Shown here: piece by piece, positions 26,901-41,900 of the stretch | How the letters are laid out: each line of letters opens with the position of its first letter | Position numbering within the stretch: position 1 is the stretch's first letter | Assembly: GCA_032622095.1 (NCBI GenBank) | Contig: CP136064.1 | Span: forward strand, 279,269,614-279,333,613 | Length of the DNA stretch: 64,000 bases | DNA from: Siphonodentalium dalli | Taxonomy: Eukaryota; Mollusca; Scaphopoda; Gadilida; Siphonodentaliidae | Direction of reading: 5' to 3' | The notes under the pieces: model-generated | Told to the model about the DNA's origin: nothing | What the model saw: the letters and a program-made list of their open reading frames with translations, nothing else | Databases searched by the model: none | Program-made: the position numbers and the translations under genes

Positions 26901-29900
26901 ATACGGACCATATAGAGTACGACGCACACTTTTACGTTCATAATAGTTACAGACATCATACATGTAGCAGCGAAGAGGTTAATCATTGATTAGTTTCTGC
27001 CACCCAGGATAAGACTGTCTGGCCGTTCTCTTCTAAATCGTCCAATCACAATTATCCTACCAGGAACGGTTTCAAAAATGGAAATATGACATTTTAGAAC
27101 ACAATTTTTCCTGAAAAATGGCATTAATATTTGGAAATTTGTTATCTGAGGTTCGATTTGAGTAATCGAACCTGTAGATTCTATATTTGCAAAAATGTGC
27201 TGTCACACCAAAATGTGATATGAAATATTTTAGATGGACGATAAACAGTTCAGGCATATGCAAGCTGGAATATTATACAAAAGTCATTCTCCCCATGGCA
27301 AAAGACAGAGAAGTAACACAAGGCGGCTTATAATAGTCAGAAAATGGCTGCAAGCTGGAATATTATACAGAAGTCATGACAAACGACGGAGAAGTGACAA
27401 AAGGCGGCTTATAATGGCCAGCAAATGGCTGCAAGCTGGAAAATTATACAGAAATCATTCTCCCCATGGCAAAATATGCAGAAGTAACATAAGGCGGCTT
27501 ATAATAGTCAGAAAATGACTGTAAGCTGAAATATTATAGAGAAGTCATTCTCCCCATGACAATAGACAGAGAAGTAACACAAGGCGGCTTATAATGGCCA
27601 GAAAATGGCTGCAAGCTGGAATATTATACAGAAGTCATGACAAAAGACGGAGAAGTGACAAATGGCGGCTTATAATGGCCAGCAAATGGCTGTAAGCTGG
27701 AATATTATACAGAAGTCATGACAATAGACAGAGAAGTAACACAAGGCGGCTTATAATAGTCAGAAAATGGCTGTAAGCTGGAATATTATACAGAAGTCAT
27801 TCTCCCCATGACAAACGATGGAGAAGTAACACAAGGCGGCTTATAATAGTCAGAAAATGACTGTAAGCTGGAATATTATAGAGAAGTCATTCTCCCCATG
27901 GCAAAAGACGGAGAAGTAACACAGGGCGGCTTATAATAGTCAGAAAATGACTGTAAGCTGGAATATTATACAGAAGTCATGACAAACGACGGAGAAGTGA
28001 CAAAAGGCGGCTTATAATGGCCAGCAAATGGCTGCAAGCTGGAAAATTATACAGAAGTCATTCTCCCCATGGCAAAAGACAGAGAAGTAACACAAGGCAG
28101 CTTATAATAGTCAGAAAATAACTATAAGCTGGAATATTATAGAGAAGTCATTCACTCCATGGTAAACGACGCAGAAGTAACACAAGGTAGCTTAAAATAG
28201 TCAGAAAATGACTGTAAGCTGGAATATTATACAGAAGTCATTCTCCCCATGTAAAAAGACTGAGAAGTAACACAGGGCAGCTTATAATAGTCAGAAAATG
28301 ACTGTAAGCTGCTTATGATAGAAGAAGAAGTAGAAGATTCTTTCTGCATGCCTCCCTGGTACCACCTGCATGCCTCCCTGGTACCACCTGCATGCCTTCC
28401 TGGTACCACCTGCATGCCTCCCTGGTACCACCTGCATGCCTCCCTGGTACCACCTGCATGCCTCCCTGGTACCACCTGCATGCCTCCATGGTACAACCTG
28501 ACCTCTATTTGGAGTTTCGCCTCCCTGGGACAACCTGGTCTCAATTGAGCGTTTTTTGTCTTTCTGCTTGCCTCCCTGGGACAACCTGGCCTCAATTTTT
28601 TAATTTTTTCTTATATTTTTTTAACAATTACAAAAAAATAATGTAAAATAAATTGTCATCGAAATCCAATTATCATAGGGAACAAGGGTGTGGTGTGGCC
28701 AATATGCCAGTGGGAAATTCCTAACAAAGGGTCACAACTCTTTGAAAATTGGCAAATTCGAATTAATTCCATTCAGTTCAGACTTACTAAATTTATCATC
28801 AAGAAACGGAAATTAGTCCATTCAGTTGAGACTATCTAAAGTTACAATCTGGAAACCAAAAGCAAAACTCGCATATATAAGAGAATGCACTGGCACAGAA
28901 TCTGTAATGCTGCACCAGTGCTGCTCCCGCCAAGTTTTGTGAAGATTGGATAATGGATGATCCATCAAGTTTGCAGGTAGAACATTTCAATTCTAACAGC
29001 CTTATTCCTTAAGGTGAAACTACGCTTGAAATATTTATGGCCAGTAGTATACTACTGTTAAGGTTATTATTCTTAATGGGTGAGGGGAGGGATAGGGAAA
29101 TAAATCTTAAATGATTGTGTGATTAAATGAAACGAGTCCTATGAACGCTTAGTTTCATATCACAATTGCACGTGGCTTTTCGTTTAACCTTTTCTAGATT
29201 AATCATCATTCCTTACATGAAATTATACCATCAATATAATTGGGTCGTGTGTGCTACACTATATACAGTAATGCCATAATTAATCGACTCCTTTAACACA
29301 GCAGAATTATGGGTAACTTTTCAAGATTTAGTCAGAAATATGGCTTGTTGCCATTCATCGGAAAGCTCTCGGCGAGAGCTTTCCAATGAATGACAACAAG
29401 CCATATTTCCGACTAAATCCTGAAAAGTTACCCATAATTCTGCTGTGTTAAAGGAGTCGATTAATTAGGGCATTACTGTACCATCAACATAATTGTGTCA
29501 TGGGTGCTACACTCATTCGTGATATACAGACCTGAAAATATGGTGCCGGACATTTGCAGAATGAGGTCCCAAGGGGGTGAATTTAGTGGTGCTACACTGC
29601 ACAGCGAGATAGCATTACTAAATTCCCTTTCTGGGGACCTCATTCGGCTTAGGCCTCATCTTCTCTGGAAAGCAACTTTATTATCAAATTAACAAGTTTT
29701 TAAATTTCTTTAGAAACTTCTTCAGAAAGTTTCTTTTTTAGTTTAGTTTCTCTATATACCCAAATTGGCAGACGACACAATGCATATTTGAGGTGCCCAA
29801 TGGGTGCACATCACAATATTCACCAGGGACCAGCCTAGAGAATTCAAATTGGGAAAAGTCACTTCTTTCTATTACATTATAAGAGATAAATGGACTGTTA

Positions 29901-32900
29901 GTCATATACTCTAAAATCACCTTTCTGTGATCCAATCACCTGATCCAATAAGCATTATGCATTTCAAGATCCCATTCATTTTACCATGATAATGAGTCAC
30001 CCTAGGATAAAATATAGGGAGAAGTGACACATTTAGAGAGAAGTGACACATTTAGAGAGAAGTGACACCTTTAGGGAGAAGTGACACCTTTAGGGAGAAG
30101 TGACACCTTTAGGGAGAAGTGACACATTTAGGGAGATGCGACACATGTAGGGAGAAGTGACACCTTTAGGGAGAAGTGACACCTTTAGGGAGAAGTGACA
30201 CCTTTAGGGAGAAGTGACATGTTTAGGGAGAAGTGACACCTTTAGGGAGAAGTGACACGTTTAGGGAGAAGTGACACCTTTAGGGAGATGCAACACCTTT
30301 AGGGAGAAGTGACACCTTTATGGAGATGCGACACCTTTAGGGAGATGCGACACATTTATTGAGAAGTGACACATTTAGGAGAAGATTTCTAGGCTGGTTC
30401 CTTATCTTCACCATCTGGGAACTTAAATCTAAGTCTAGGTCTTCACATAGATTCTATTTCTTTACGAGTTTAGTTTCTCTATATCTCCAAATTGGCAGAC
30501 GACAAATTGCATAATCGAGGTTCCCAATGGGTGTACATCAAAATATTCACCATTTTGGGAACTTAAATCTAAGTCTAGGTCTTCCATAGCAGATGAGGCC
30601 ATACAAATGAGGTATCTAGGATGAATTTGGTGATTCTAGCCCACTGTGCAGGTTAGCGTCACTAAATTTTACTGAATGGGGGGGGCTCATTCTGCGAATG
30701 TTTGGCACCGTATTTTTAGGTCTGGTGATTATACAACATCTAAATGGTGAAGAGTTCAATCAGCTATCAATCACTACGTTAGGCCTCGTGATTATACAAC
30801 ATCTAAATGGTGAAGTGTTCAATCAGCTATCAATCACTACGTTAGGCCTCGTGATTATACAACATCTAAATGGTGAAGTGTTCAATCAGCTATCAATCAC
30901 TACGTTAGGCCTCGTGATTATACAACATCTAAATGGTGAAGTGTTCACAATAGAAAGATATAAATCACTATGTTACTTTGTTACTTAAGGTCAAGGGTCA
31001 CTGAGGGTGATACGGCAAATAAAGAAGCATGCAAAGCTTTGGACGAATCGTCTGCAAAACCACAGCCACCTAAACGTTCTGATTGGAGAGCGATTACAGC
31101 CACCTGGAGGTCACCTAAAGTCATACATACTGATGGCTGTGCAAAAACTTAGTGGGCTCGCATCATCCGTGAATAAAATTGGTTTTGTCAGTTGTGATTC
31201 AAATCTTCCGAGCGTATCCAAAGGTCGCCAATCAAAACCTGAAATTGGAAGGTCAAACACATCCACAGAATTAAACGTAGTCTGCACAATTTAGTCTAAA
31301 ACACATCCACAGAATTAAACGTAGTCTGCGCAATTTAGTCTAAAACTTCATCTAAAATGAATTGCACATATCCACAAGAGTAATTTCATTACAACATACA
31401 GTAATGCCCTAAATAATCGACTCCTTAACCACATCAGCAGAATTATGGGTAATTTTTCAGGATTTAGTCAGAATTATGGCTTGTTACCATTCATCGGAAA
31501 GCTCTCACTGAGAGCTTTCCGATGAATGGTAACAATCCATATTTCTGACTAAATCCTGAGTGAGAGCTTTCCGATGAATGGTAACAAGCCATATTTCTGA
31601 CTAAATCCTGAAAAATTACCCATAATTCTGCTGTGGTTAAGGAGTTGATTAATTAGGGCATTACTGTACTCATCATGACATGCTTCAGGTACAATTGCTT
31701 CTGGTTTTCTGTGTGTATTTTAACTCAAATCATTTCATGCACTGTTCACACGTCCCTGTTATTAAGAGTAAGACAGCATTCAAGGTTAACCCTTTACCCA
31801 ACAGAAGGGCCCTGTGCCAATGCATTCTCTTATATATTTAGTGATGCAAAGAGTAAAATCCAATATGGCTGCTGGCGGCCATGTTTTTTGACCAAATCAC
31901 CCCAAAATGACACGTTCCCATCTAGAGGTCATCCCGATGATCCATATGAAGATTGGTGATGATCGGATAAGGGATGTGGTCTGTAAGATGTGTCAAAGGA
32001 TTAAGTGATGCAAAGAGTAAAATCCAAGATGGCTGCCAGCGGCCATTTTTTTTTTTCGCCGATTGATCCTAAAATGACTCGTTCACATCTACATGTAAAT
32101 GTCAACATTCATGACAAATTTTATGATGATCAGACAAACAGTATGGCCTGTAGCCTGCGCCAATGGATTAAATTTTGAAATCCAAGATGGCCACCAGCGG
32201 CCATGTTTTTTGGCCGAATTACCCCGAAATGATTCGTGCCCAACTAGGGGCCACCCCAATGATGAATGTGAAGTTTGGTGATGATCGGATCAGAGTTGTG
32301 GTCTGTAGGGTGTGTGAAAGTATTTAGTGATGCAAAGAGTAAAATCCAAGATGGCCATTTATTTTGGCCAAATGACCCCAAAATGACTCGTTCCCATTTA
32401 GTGGTCAACATTCATGACAAATTTTATGATGATCAGACAAACAGTACGGCCTGTAGCCCGTGCCAATGGATTCAAATTTGAAATCCAAGATGGCCACCAG
32501 CGGCCAAGTTTTTTGGCCGAATGACCCCAAAATGACTCGTTCCCATCTACATGTCAATGTCAACATTCATGACAATTTTTCATAAAGATCTGACCAAAGA
32601 TACGACCTGTAGTCTGCAGGAAAGTATTTAGTGATGCAAAGAGTAAAATCCAAGATGGGTGACGGCAGCCATGTTTTTTGGCCAAATGACCCCAAAATGA
32701 CTCGTTCCCATCTAGAGGTCGCCCCAATGATCCATATGAAGTTTGGTAATGATCGGATCAGAGATGTGGTCTGTAGGATGTGTCAAAGGTTTTAGTGATG
32801 CAAAGAGTAAAATCCAAGATGGCCACCAGCGGCCATGTTTTTAGGACGAATGATCCTAAAATGACTCGTTCACATCTACATGTAAATGTTAACATTAATC

Positions 32901-35900
32901 ACAAATTTTATGATGATCACACAAACAGTACGGCCTGTAGCCCGCGCCAATGTATTTAATTTTGAAATCCAAGTTGGCCACCAGCGTCCATGTTTTTTGG
33001 CCGAATGACACCAAAATGACTCGTTCCCATCTACATGTCAATGTCAACATTCATGACAATTTCATAAAGATCAGACCAAAGATACGACCTGTAGCCCGCG
33101 CCAAAGGAAATTGTTGACGGACACACGGACAACGGATGCCAACCCATGGCAATAGCTCAAACTATCTGCAATGATAAAAGATTCAAGATTTGTGTTCTGT
33201 ATTTATTCTACACCATTGTGTCAGATAAGTTCAATCCATGACTGTCACCTTCATTGATGCTATAGCTACATCTATTGTAATTTAAGTCTGATGAATAAAC
33301 AGTAATGATTGGGGCATTACGTGAAGCTGATTGTTGATGTAAAGTACGTCATCTATCTTGGCGACTACACAAAAATAGTTCCGGATTGTATTCCACAAAA
33401 TGAGTAGAATAATATGCATTCAATGGCAGAGATTCCATTGAATAAATGTGCCTCATGTCAATGGGTGTGGAATAAAAAACATTCTACAAAGAAATGTGAC
33501 CCGCCATATCAAATCCAGTCGTAAGTCGGGATTTTTTTACCCTGTGCCAATGCATTCTCTTATATATGCGAGTCGACCATAGGTCGCCTCGCATATATAA
33601 GAGAATGGATTGGCCTAACAATTTTTTACAATTTTAATAATTTTTTCTTGTATTCTTTAACAATTTTATAATTCACCCATACAGAGCCCCAGACAAAAAT
33701 GAGCAGACGACACTCTTTTATATGCTTCTATATATGTGTGGGGCTCCATGCAGGGTAATGGATGTTCTTTTATTTTATGTCCTAAAAATTGTAAGAAACA
33801 TTTATTTTAAAAAAATTGTTAGGCCAATGCATTCTCTTATATATGCGAGGCGACCTATGGTCGACTCGCATATATAAGAGAATGCATTGGCACAGGGTAA
33901 AAAAAATCCCGACTTACGACTGGATTTGATATGGCGGGTCACAAATACACTATCTGTTCCAGGAAAAGATACAATGGCTGTTTTTACTATCTATTTGAAT
34001 CAGTCTCGGAGCTTTATTGCATCACGAAACATAACACTATTTTTTGTAAGTAGAATTTTTAAAATGTAAACACGAAACATAACACTATTTTTTGTAAGTA
34101 GAATTTTTAAAATGTAAACACGAAACATAACACTATTTTTTGTAAGTAGAATTAAAAAAATGTAAACACGAAACATAATACTATTTTTTGTATTAAAGTA
34201 GAATTAAACAAATGTTTATATTCCGAATAATGATCACATTTTGCTTATTTTTTCAGAGCAGAGAAGCTTTTATGAAAAGTAATGTCGTTGCAATTGGTTT
34301 ATGGGAATATAGACTCTATCTTAAACAGCTTAAATTTGAATTAACCTCATTAACTTCACTTTTCAATTATGTCCACTTGATATTGATAGACAGAAGATGC
34401 TGTACTAATACGAAAAACTAAAGAAAAGAAAATAAACATAACCTGAAACTATTAAAACAAAGCGAAACAAAAAAACTGAGATAGAGCACAATGGAGATAT
34501 TTTAATGGTTAAAAATGAATGAGTTGAGAAACATAAGAGAATGGGATGATCAACAGCTGAAAATTAGTAAATGAAAAGTCTTAATAAACCAAACACATGC
34601 AAGAAAACTTTTAGAACCATAATCAGCACATTATAAGTCAACAAGGACGATAATTCTGGAATAACTAAGTTATCATCCGGAAACCAAAAGAGTCTGCAAA
34701 TTCAAAGTCAAAAAGGACCATAACTCCGGTAATAAAGGGCAGACCTCACACATATTTGAACTTGACATGTGCCCCTAACCAATCAGCTCACATACCAAAT
34801 ATTTTTAATTTCATTAATTATTATTGAAGATATCATCCGGTACATGTAATCCACCAAAATTAATTTTCGGGGGACAACTAGTGTTAATGACATAGTCTTC
34901 CTGCAGAGTCTCTTAGAATTTATAGCATTGCTCACATGGAGTTGAGTCTCAAGCCACTTATGACTAAACCAAGTCTTCCTGGTCCACAATAGCTTGGGAT
35001 ATCCTTTGCGTTGATGCTGTTTTGGACAGAGTCCTGTCCCGTTACTCTTCTATAACAGACTTTCATTGAAAAGACATACTACATTTACACCTTGAACCCA
35101 GGCATTCGCATGAACTCCTGAATGTGATTAACCCTTTGAGTGCCAGGTCCGATTTTTGTATCAACCCATATACCCTGTGCCAATGCATTCTCTTATATAT
35201 GCGAGTCGACCATAGTTCGCCTCGCATATATAAGAGAATGCATTGGCCTAACAATTTTTCATCATTTGTTATTATTTTTTACAATTTTTTACAATTTTAA
35301 TAATTTTAAAAAAAAACTAAATAAAAAAAAAATGTTTTTTTATTAATATTTTTTTATTTTTTTAGGGCCAATTTTACAGACCGTAAATTAGGGCCGATGA
35401 GATCGGCCCCTGGCACTGAAAGGGTTAATCATCTGACATGCCCGAGATTAATCGTTCTTCAAAATGGTATTTTATTTACCGTGAGAGAAAAAGTATAGTG
35501 ATTATACGGTCATTTAATGTATTGTTTATATACATTTTATCATAGCACGACAAATTGTAATTCTCTTGAAAACAAAGCTTTGTTTACTTATAAATCTCAT
35601 TGCTTTGACATTTAACGGACCTCTGATATCATCATGCTTGGGAAAGGCTGCCCTCTATGGTCATATACACAAAGAATCCATTTGACCTAATCAGAAGACA
35701 TATAAGCAAGAGAACTCCTGCCCACGATTCTAGGCATAAAGTCTGTAATAGAAAAGTAAGAGAACAGGACTCGGCCCAAGACAGCATCAACCCAACTGAT
35801 ATCCCAAGCTGTTGTTGACCGAGAAAACTTGGTCTACTTATGACATGAAAAGCAATTAGATGTACAGTCAATTTCATTTAATTGCATAGTGTCCGTGCAT

Positions 35901-38900
35901 GGCTTTTCTTATGCAATTAACCAAATATGCATATAGCAGGAGTGATGTAATACCCAAACTCAAGCCGATTAATCACTAAATTCACCATCTGGGGACACCA
36001 TTCTGATTAAGGTGCCCAATGGAGGCACATCACCATCTAAGAACTTAAATCTGTCCAGGTCTCCCATTGCAGATGAGGCCATGCAGAATGAGGTCCCAAG
36101 AGGATGAATTTGGTGATGCTCGCCCGCCGTTTTGGATAGCATCAATAAATTCATCCTCTGGGGACCTCATTCTACAAATGTCCGACTCCATAGTTTTAGG
36201 CCTGCTTCTTCTGTTTTTAACAATACCACGTAAATATTTTCCAAGTGTAAACTAACTCTGCAAATTTGCCATAATTTTCTCAAAATATGTCCGAAGAATT
36301 TGCCACCAAGGAGTGCATTGATCTGTTCATCTATATGACAATCGTCGACAAAATTTTAAAAGGAACATTTTGTTTGCAATGATAATTGTGTGGCACATGT
36401 AACTTAGTGTAAACCAAGCCTTGAAATAGGGTGTCTGTCATTTGCAGAATGAGGTCCCCAGAGGGTGAATTTAGTGATGCTATCCCGCATAGCAGGCTAG
36501 CATCACCAAATTCACCCCCTGGGGACCTCATTCTGCTTACACCTCAGCAGAATGAGGTCCCCAGAGGGTGAATTTGGTGATGCTAGCCCGCTATGCGGGG
36601 TAGCATCACTAAATTCACCCTCTGGGGACCTCATTCTGCAAATGACAGACACCCTATTTCAAGGCTTGGTGTAAACATATTTTTATTCCAATCCTAATAA
36701 CATGTATAAACATTTAATAAAAGTTTTGACAATAAGAGATATAAATAGATGGATTTATTGGAAAGTCGATTAAAGAAAAAGCTTAAGGGCTTTTGTTAAG
36801 TTTGCTTCCCTTTTTGTTTCGTGCCATCCTCTCCATTAAGTGTAGATGGGGGGGTCGGACTGGAAGGAATGGAAATATTATAATGGTAAAGATGGTGTCA
36901 AGAGGCAGAGACCGAGGAAGAGAGGCAGAGTGAGTAAGAGAGAGAGAGAGAGAGAAAAATAACAAGAGAGTGAGGAAGAGAGAGAGAGAGAGAGAAATAA
37001 CAAGAGAGTGAGGAATAGAAAGAATAAGTGGAACATGTAACTTCTTTCTGTTCATAATAATATTCGACTAATCATCAATTAGTTTAATCAATGGTTACTC
37101 AATTATCCAAACAGTCCTACATGTATTTTTAGTAGAAAACAAATACATTTGTAAAACTGTCACTGAAGACTGAGGTACCATGTATAATTATTCAATTGAC
37201 AGAATGATAAAAATAAAAATAATGAACATATGGTTTGCGTCAGCAAACAGGAACATGCAAAGAATAAATAATAATAAAATTCATAAAAAAGCAAATCATA
37301 ACAGATGCTATGAAATTAATAATAGAGAGCTTCAACAATCCATGCAAACAGGAACATGTATGAGGCTACCACCCCTAACCCTTGGAATCTGGAATCGGGC
37401 TTTAACTCTTTCATGACGAAGCTGTGCTGGTGCAGCATTAAAAATCCTGTGCCAGTGCATTCTCTTATATATGTGAGTCTCGCATATATCAGGGAATGCA
37501 ATGGCTTACAAGGTCAAGGTAAATATTGTTAGGCCAATGTATTCTCTTGTATATGCGAGGCTCCCTATGGGAGACTCGCATATGTAAGAGAATGCATTGG
37601 TACAGGGTTTTTGCAAATTTCAGGAATCTTCAGTCATAGAAGGGTTAAACTACCCTTATGGAGCCCCTCACAGACGTGAGCAGACGACACTCAGTAATAC
37701 AAGATGTCACCTGTACTCTCTACAGGAAGCTCAAGTCATGGAAGGATTAAATAAGACATGGAATCCTGGATCCAGTTAAGGATCCAACAATATTATACCA
37801 GGATATGAATTATTTTTGTAGAAAAACAAAGCAGATGAGGCCTAAGCAGAAAAAGGTCCACAGAGGATGCTTTGGTGATGCTAGCCTGCTGTGTGGCATA
37901 GCGTCACTAAATTCACTCTCAGAGAACTTCATTCTGTTAATGTCCGGCACCATATTTTTAGACCTGGTTGAGATCAAACGGTTCTACGTACAGACTCTAT
38001 TCCTCTCTGATAAAGATAATATTGAGCATAAAACTGTGCAGGTCATTAAGTAGAGTATCATATTCATTATTGACAGAAAACCCAATTTGTGGGACGTGAA
38101 GCACATGTATAAAAAATGAGCAAGAAATTACAAGTTCATCTTCTTCTACTCATTTCCTTTTGAACAGGTTGTTGAAACTCTCAAATATTCTCCCCACGAT
38201 GCATCACTCTATATCTACACACAACTCAAGAAAATGGAAAACAAAACAATCAGAAATATACATTAAAACAGGATTAAAACTGAGAAAAAAAACTGGAAAA
38301 AAAATGAGAATAAATTTCAATTCTAACATTAACCCTTTCAGACTGGAGCTTTATTAAATTTTACGAAAACCCTGTGCCAATGCATTCTCTTATATATGCG
38401 AGTCGCCCATAGGGTGCCTTGAATATATAAGAGAATGCATTCGCCTAACAATATTTACATTGATCTTGTAAGCCAGTGCATTCTATTAAATATGCAAGGC
38501 TCCCTATGGGGGACTCGCATATATAAGAGAATGCACTGGCACAGGATCTTCAATGCTGCACCAGCACAGCTCCCATCATGAAAGGATTAACAATGTAGAA
38601 TAAGAAATCATGAATACACTCCTATTTATCATAATAGCAATTTTTGTTGAAATTCAACTGGGCAAAACATAGTTGTAGACTGAATTAGAATCATCAAATA
38701 ACATATGTAGAATAAAGCAATATTTAGAACTTTTTGGGTATTTGGGTATTAAGCTGGGATGTATGCAATTTCATAGTGTATTTGACAAGCGATAGCTCCG
38801 GATCATTCGTGAACATAGTGATATAAGTATCAGGTGTTAAGTGTTGATAAAACTAACCTGTCGTCATCACAGGTGTCCAGTTATCTTCTCCTGTTGGGCC

Positions 38901-41900
38901 CCACGACATATATCTCTGTCGCTCTTTCAGAGTTTTCAAACTTGGTTTCCCTGTAGAATACAAATTATATCACACTCTCTATACAAAATCAGTTCAGTTG
39001 AGGTTACAAAATTATCTGACCAGGGACCAAATTAAAGAATTAACCCTTTGAGTGCCAGGGGCCGATCTCATCGGCCCTAAACCTACAAAATAAGTCTGTT
39101 AAAGAATATAAGAATAAATTATTAAAATTGTAAAAAATTGTAAAAAAAAAAAAAAAAAAAAAATGTTAGACCAATGCATTCTCTTATATATGCGAGGCGA
39201 CCTATGGTCGACTCGCATATATAAGAGAATACATTGGCACAGGGTATATGGGTTGATACAAAAATCGACCTGGCACTCATAGGGTTAAAATTGGGAGAAG
39301 CGACTTCTTCCTAATAGATTATTGGGGAGAAATGGACTATTATCAGGGAGATAGACCAGGTATCATTACTTTACTCTCTAACATCACATTACTATGATCC
39401 AATATATTAACCCTTTACCCAACAAACCGGCCAAAACCGGCCAAATAAAGCTTCAACAGCCTAAAATATCTTCGGTCTGTCTCAATAGAACCATACAAAT
39501 ATGGATATCATTGGAACCGGCTCCTTGACCACATTGTGATAGTTACAGTTATGCCCTGTGCCAATGCATTCTCTTATATATGCGAGTCGACCATAGGTCG
39601 CCTCGCATATATAAGAGAATGCATTGGCCTTAAAAAAATCTTTTTTTAACACTTTTTACCATTTTTTCTTACATTCTTTAACAATTTTATAATTTTTAAT
39701 GTGTTAAGCCAATGCATTCTCTTATATATGCGAGGCGACCTATGGTCGACTCGCATATATAAGAGAATGCATTGGCACAGGGCCGTTCTGTTGGGTAAAG
39801 GGTTAAAGAGCCCATTTATAAAACCATTATAATGAATAAATATGCTGTCTTCAAACCTGCAAATAGGGTGCCGGTCATTTGCAGAATGAGGTCCCCAGAG
39901 GGTGAATTTAGTGACGCTACCCCATTACAGTCCGACAGGGACCAGCCTAGAGGTTGATTTGGGAGACATCTTCTGCATAAAATGTTTCACTTTTCCCTAT
40001 TATTGCCCTAGGGAGAAGTGATTTCTCTCTCATATACCAATATTCATATTTCAAGACAGCCAAGCCTGCAAATAGCGTGCCTGTCATTTGCAGAATGAGG
40101 TCCCCAGAGGGTGAATTTAGTGACGCTATCCCGCACAGTGGGCTAGCATCACTAAATTCACCCTCTGGAGACCTCATTCTGCTTAGGCCTCATCTTCTTG
40201 GAAGTATCTACAGTATCAATTTAACATTGTTATTAGTTTTCCCTTCTGGGAAGTTTCTATATCCCCTAATTTGCAGCAGATAAAATGCATAATCGAGGTG
40301 ACCAATGGGTGAACATCACCAACTTCAACTGGGGAACTTCAATCTGATCCTAGGTCTACCATAGCAGTTGAGGGCCTAAGCAGAATGAGGTTCCCAGAGG
40401 GTGAATTTAGTGATGCTAGCCCACTGTGCGGGATAGCGTCACTAAATTCACCCTCTGGGGACCTCATTCTGCAAATGACAGGCACGCTATTTGCAGGCTT
40501 GGCTGTCTTGAAATATGAATATTGGTATATGAGAGAGAAATCACTTCTCCCTAGGGCAATAATAGGGAAAAATGAAACATTTTATGCAGAAGATGTCTCC
40601 CAAGTCAACCTCTAGGCTGGTCCCTGTCGGACTGTAAAGCCTAAATAAACAAGAGATGGAGTAACATACTCAGCTGTTGCCCTGTGCATACCTCCATGTG
40701 GCATACCATCCAGTGTGGACATATCTATAACTCATGGCTAACATACTCAGCTGTTGCCCTGTGCATACCTCCATGTGGCATACCATCCAGTGTGGACATA
40801 TCTATAACTCATGGCTAACATACTCAGCTGTTGCACCGTGCATACCTCCATGTGGCATACCATCCAGTGTGGGCATATCTATAACTCATGGCTAACATAC
40901 TCAGCTGTTGCACCGTGCATACCTCCATGTGGCATACCATCCAGTGTGGACATATCTATAACTCATGGCTAACATACTCAGCTGTTGCACCGTGCATACC
41001 TCCATGTGGCATACCACCCAGTGTGGGCATATCTATAACTCATGGCTAACATACTCAGCTGTTGCACCGTGCATACCCCCATGTGGCATACCACCCAGTG
41101 TGGACATATCTATAACTTATGGCTAACATACTCAGCTGTTGCACCGTGCATACCTCCATGTGGCATACCACCCAGTGTGGGCATATCTATAACTCATGGC
41201 TAACATACTCAGCTGTTGCACCGTGCATACCTCCATGTGGCATACCACCCAGTGTGGGCATATCTATAACTCATGGCTAACATACTCAGCTGTTGCACCG
41301 TGCATACCTCCATGTGGCATACCACCCAGTGTGGGCATATCTATAACTCATGGCTAACATACTCAGCTGTTGCCCTGTGCATACCTCCATGTGGCATACC
41401 ACCCAGTGTGGGCATATCTATAACTCATGGCTAACATACTCAGCTGTTGCCCTGTGCATACCTCCATGTGGCAGCCACCCAGTGTGGGCATATCTATAAC
41501 TCATGGCTAACATACTCAGCTGTTGCCCTGTGCATACCTCCATGTGGCATACCACCCAGTGTGGGCATATCTATAACTCATGGCTAACATACTCAGCTGT
41601 TGCCCTGTGCATACCTCCATGTGGCATACCACCCAGTGTGGGCATATCTATAACTCATGGCTAACATACTCAGCTGTTACCCTGTACATACCTCCATGTG
41701 GCATACCACCCAGTGTGGACATATCTATAACTTATGGCTAACATACTCAGCTGTTACCCTGTGCATACCTCCATGTGGCATACCACCCAGTGTGGGCATA
41801 TCTATAACTCATGGCTAACATACTCAGCTGTTGCCCTGTACATACCCCCATGTGCCATACCACCCAGTGTGGACATATCTATAACCTATGACTGAGGTAC

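Larger units (their letters stand above)
39021..39850. mobile_element. family F copy carrying two nested TTAA MITEs, right end lost
   Basis: Left terminus CAGGGACCAA; family F interior resumes after the family B insertion (39040-39288) with attgggagaagcgacttctt and again after the family A insertion (39417-39806) with agagcccatttataaaacca. Confidence 0.75.

Noticed and set aside
28227-28646. ORFs with repeated [15 protein letters not shown]-type peptides
   Set aside because: Products of the 22-bp minisatellite open by chance in several frames.
30698-30988. ORF with a 21-residue repeat
   Set aside because: The 63-bp unit keeps one frame open; no start context, signal or similarity suggests a protein.
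35632-35877. 81-codon minus-strand ORF with hydrophobic stretches
   Set aside because: No splice or promoter context and no family resemblance; composition alone is not enough.
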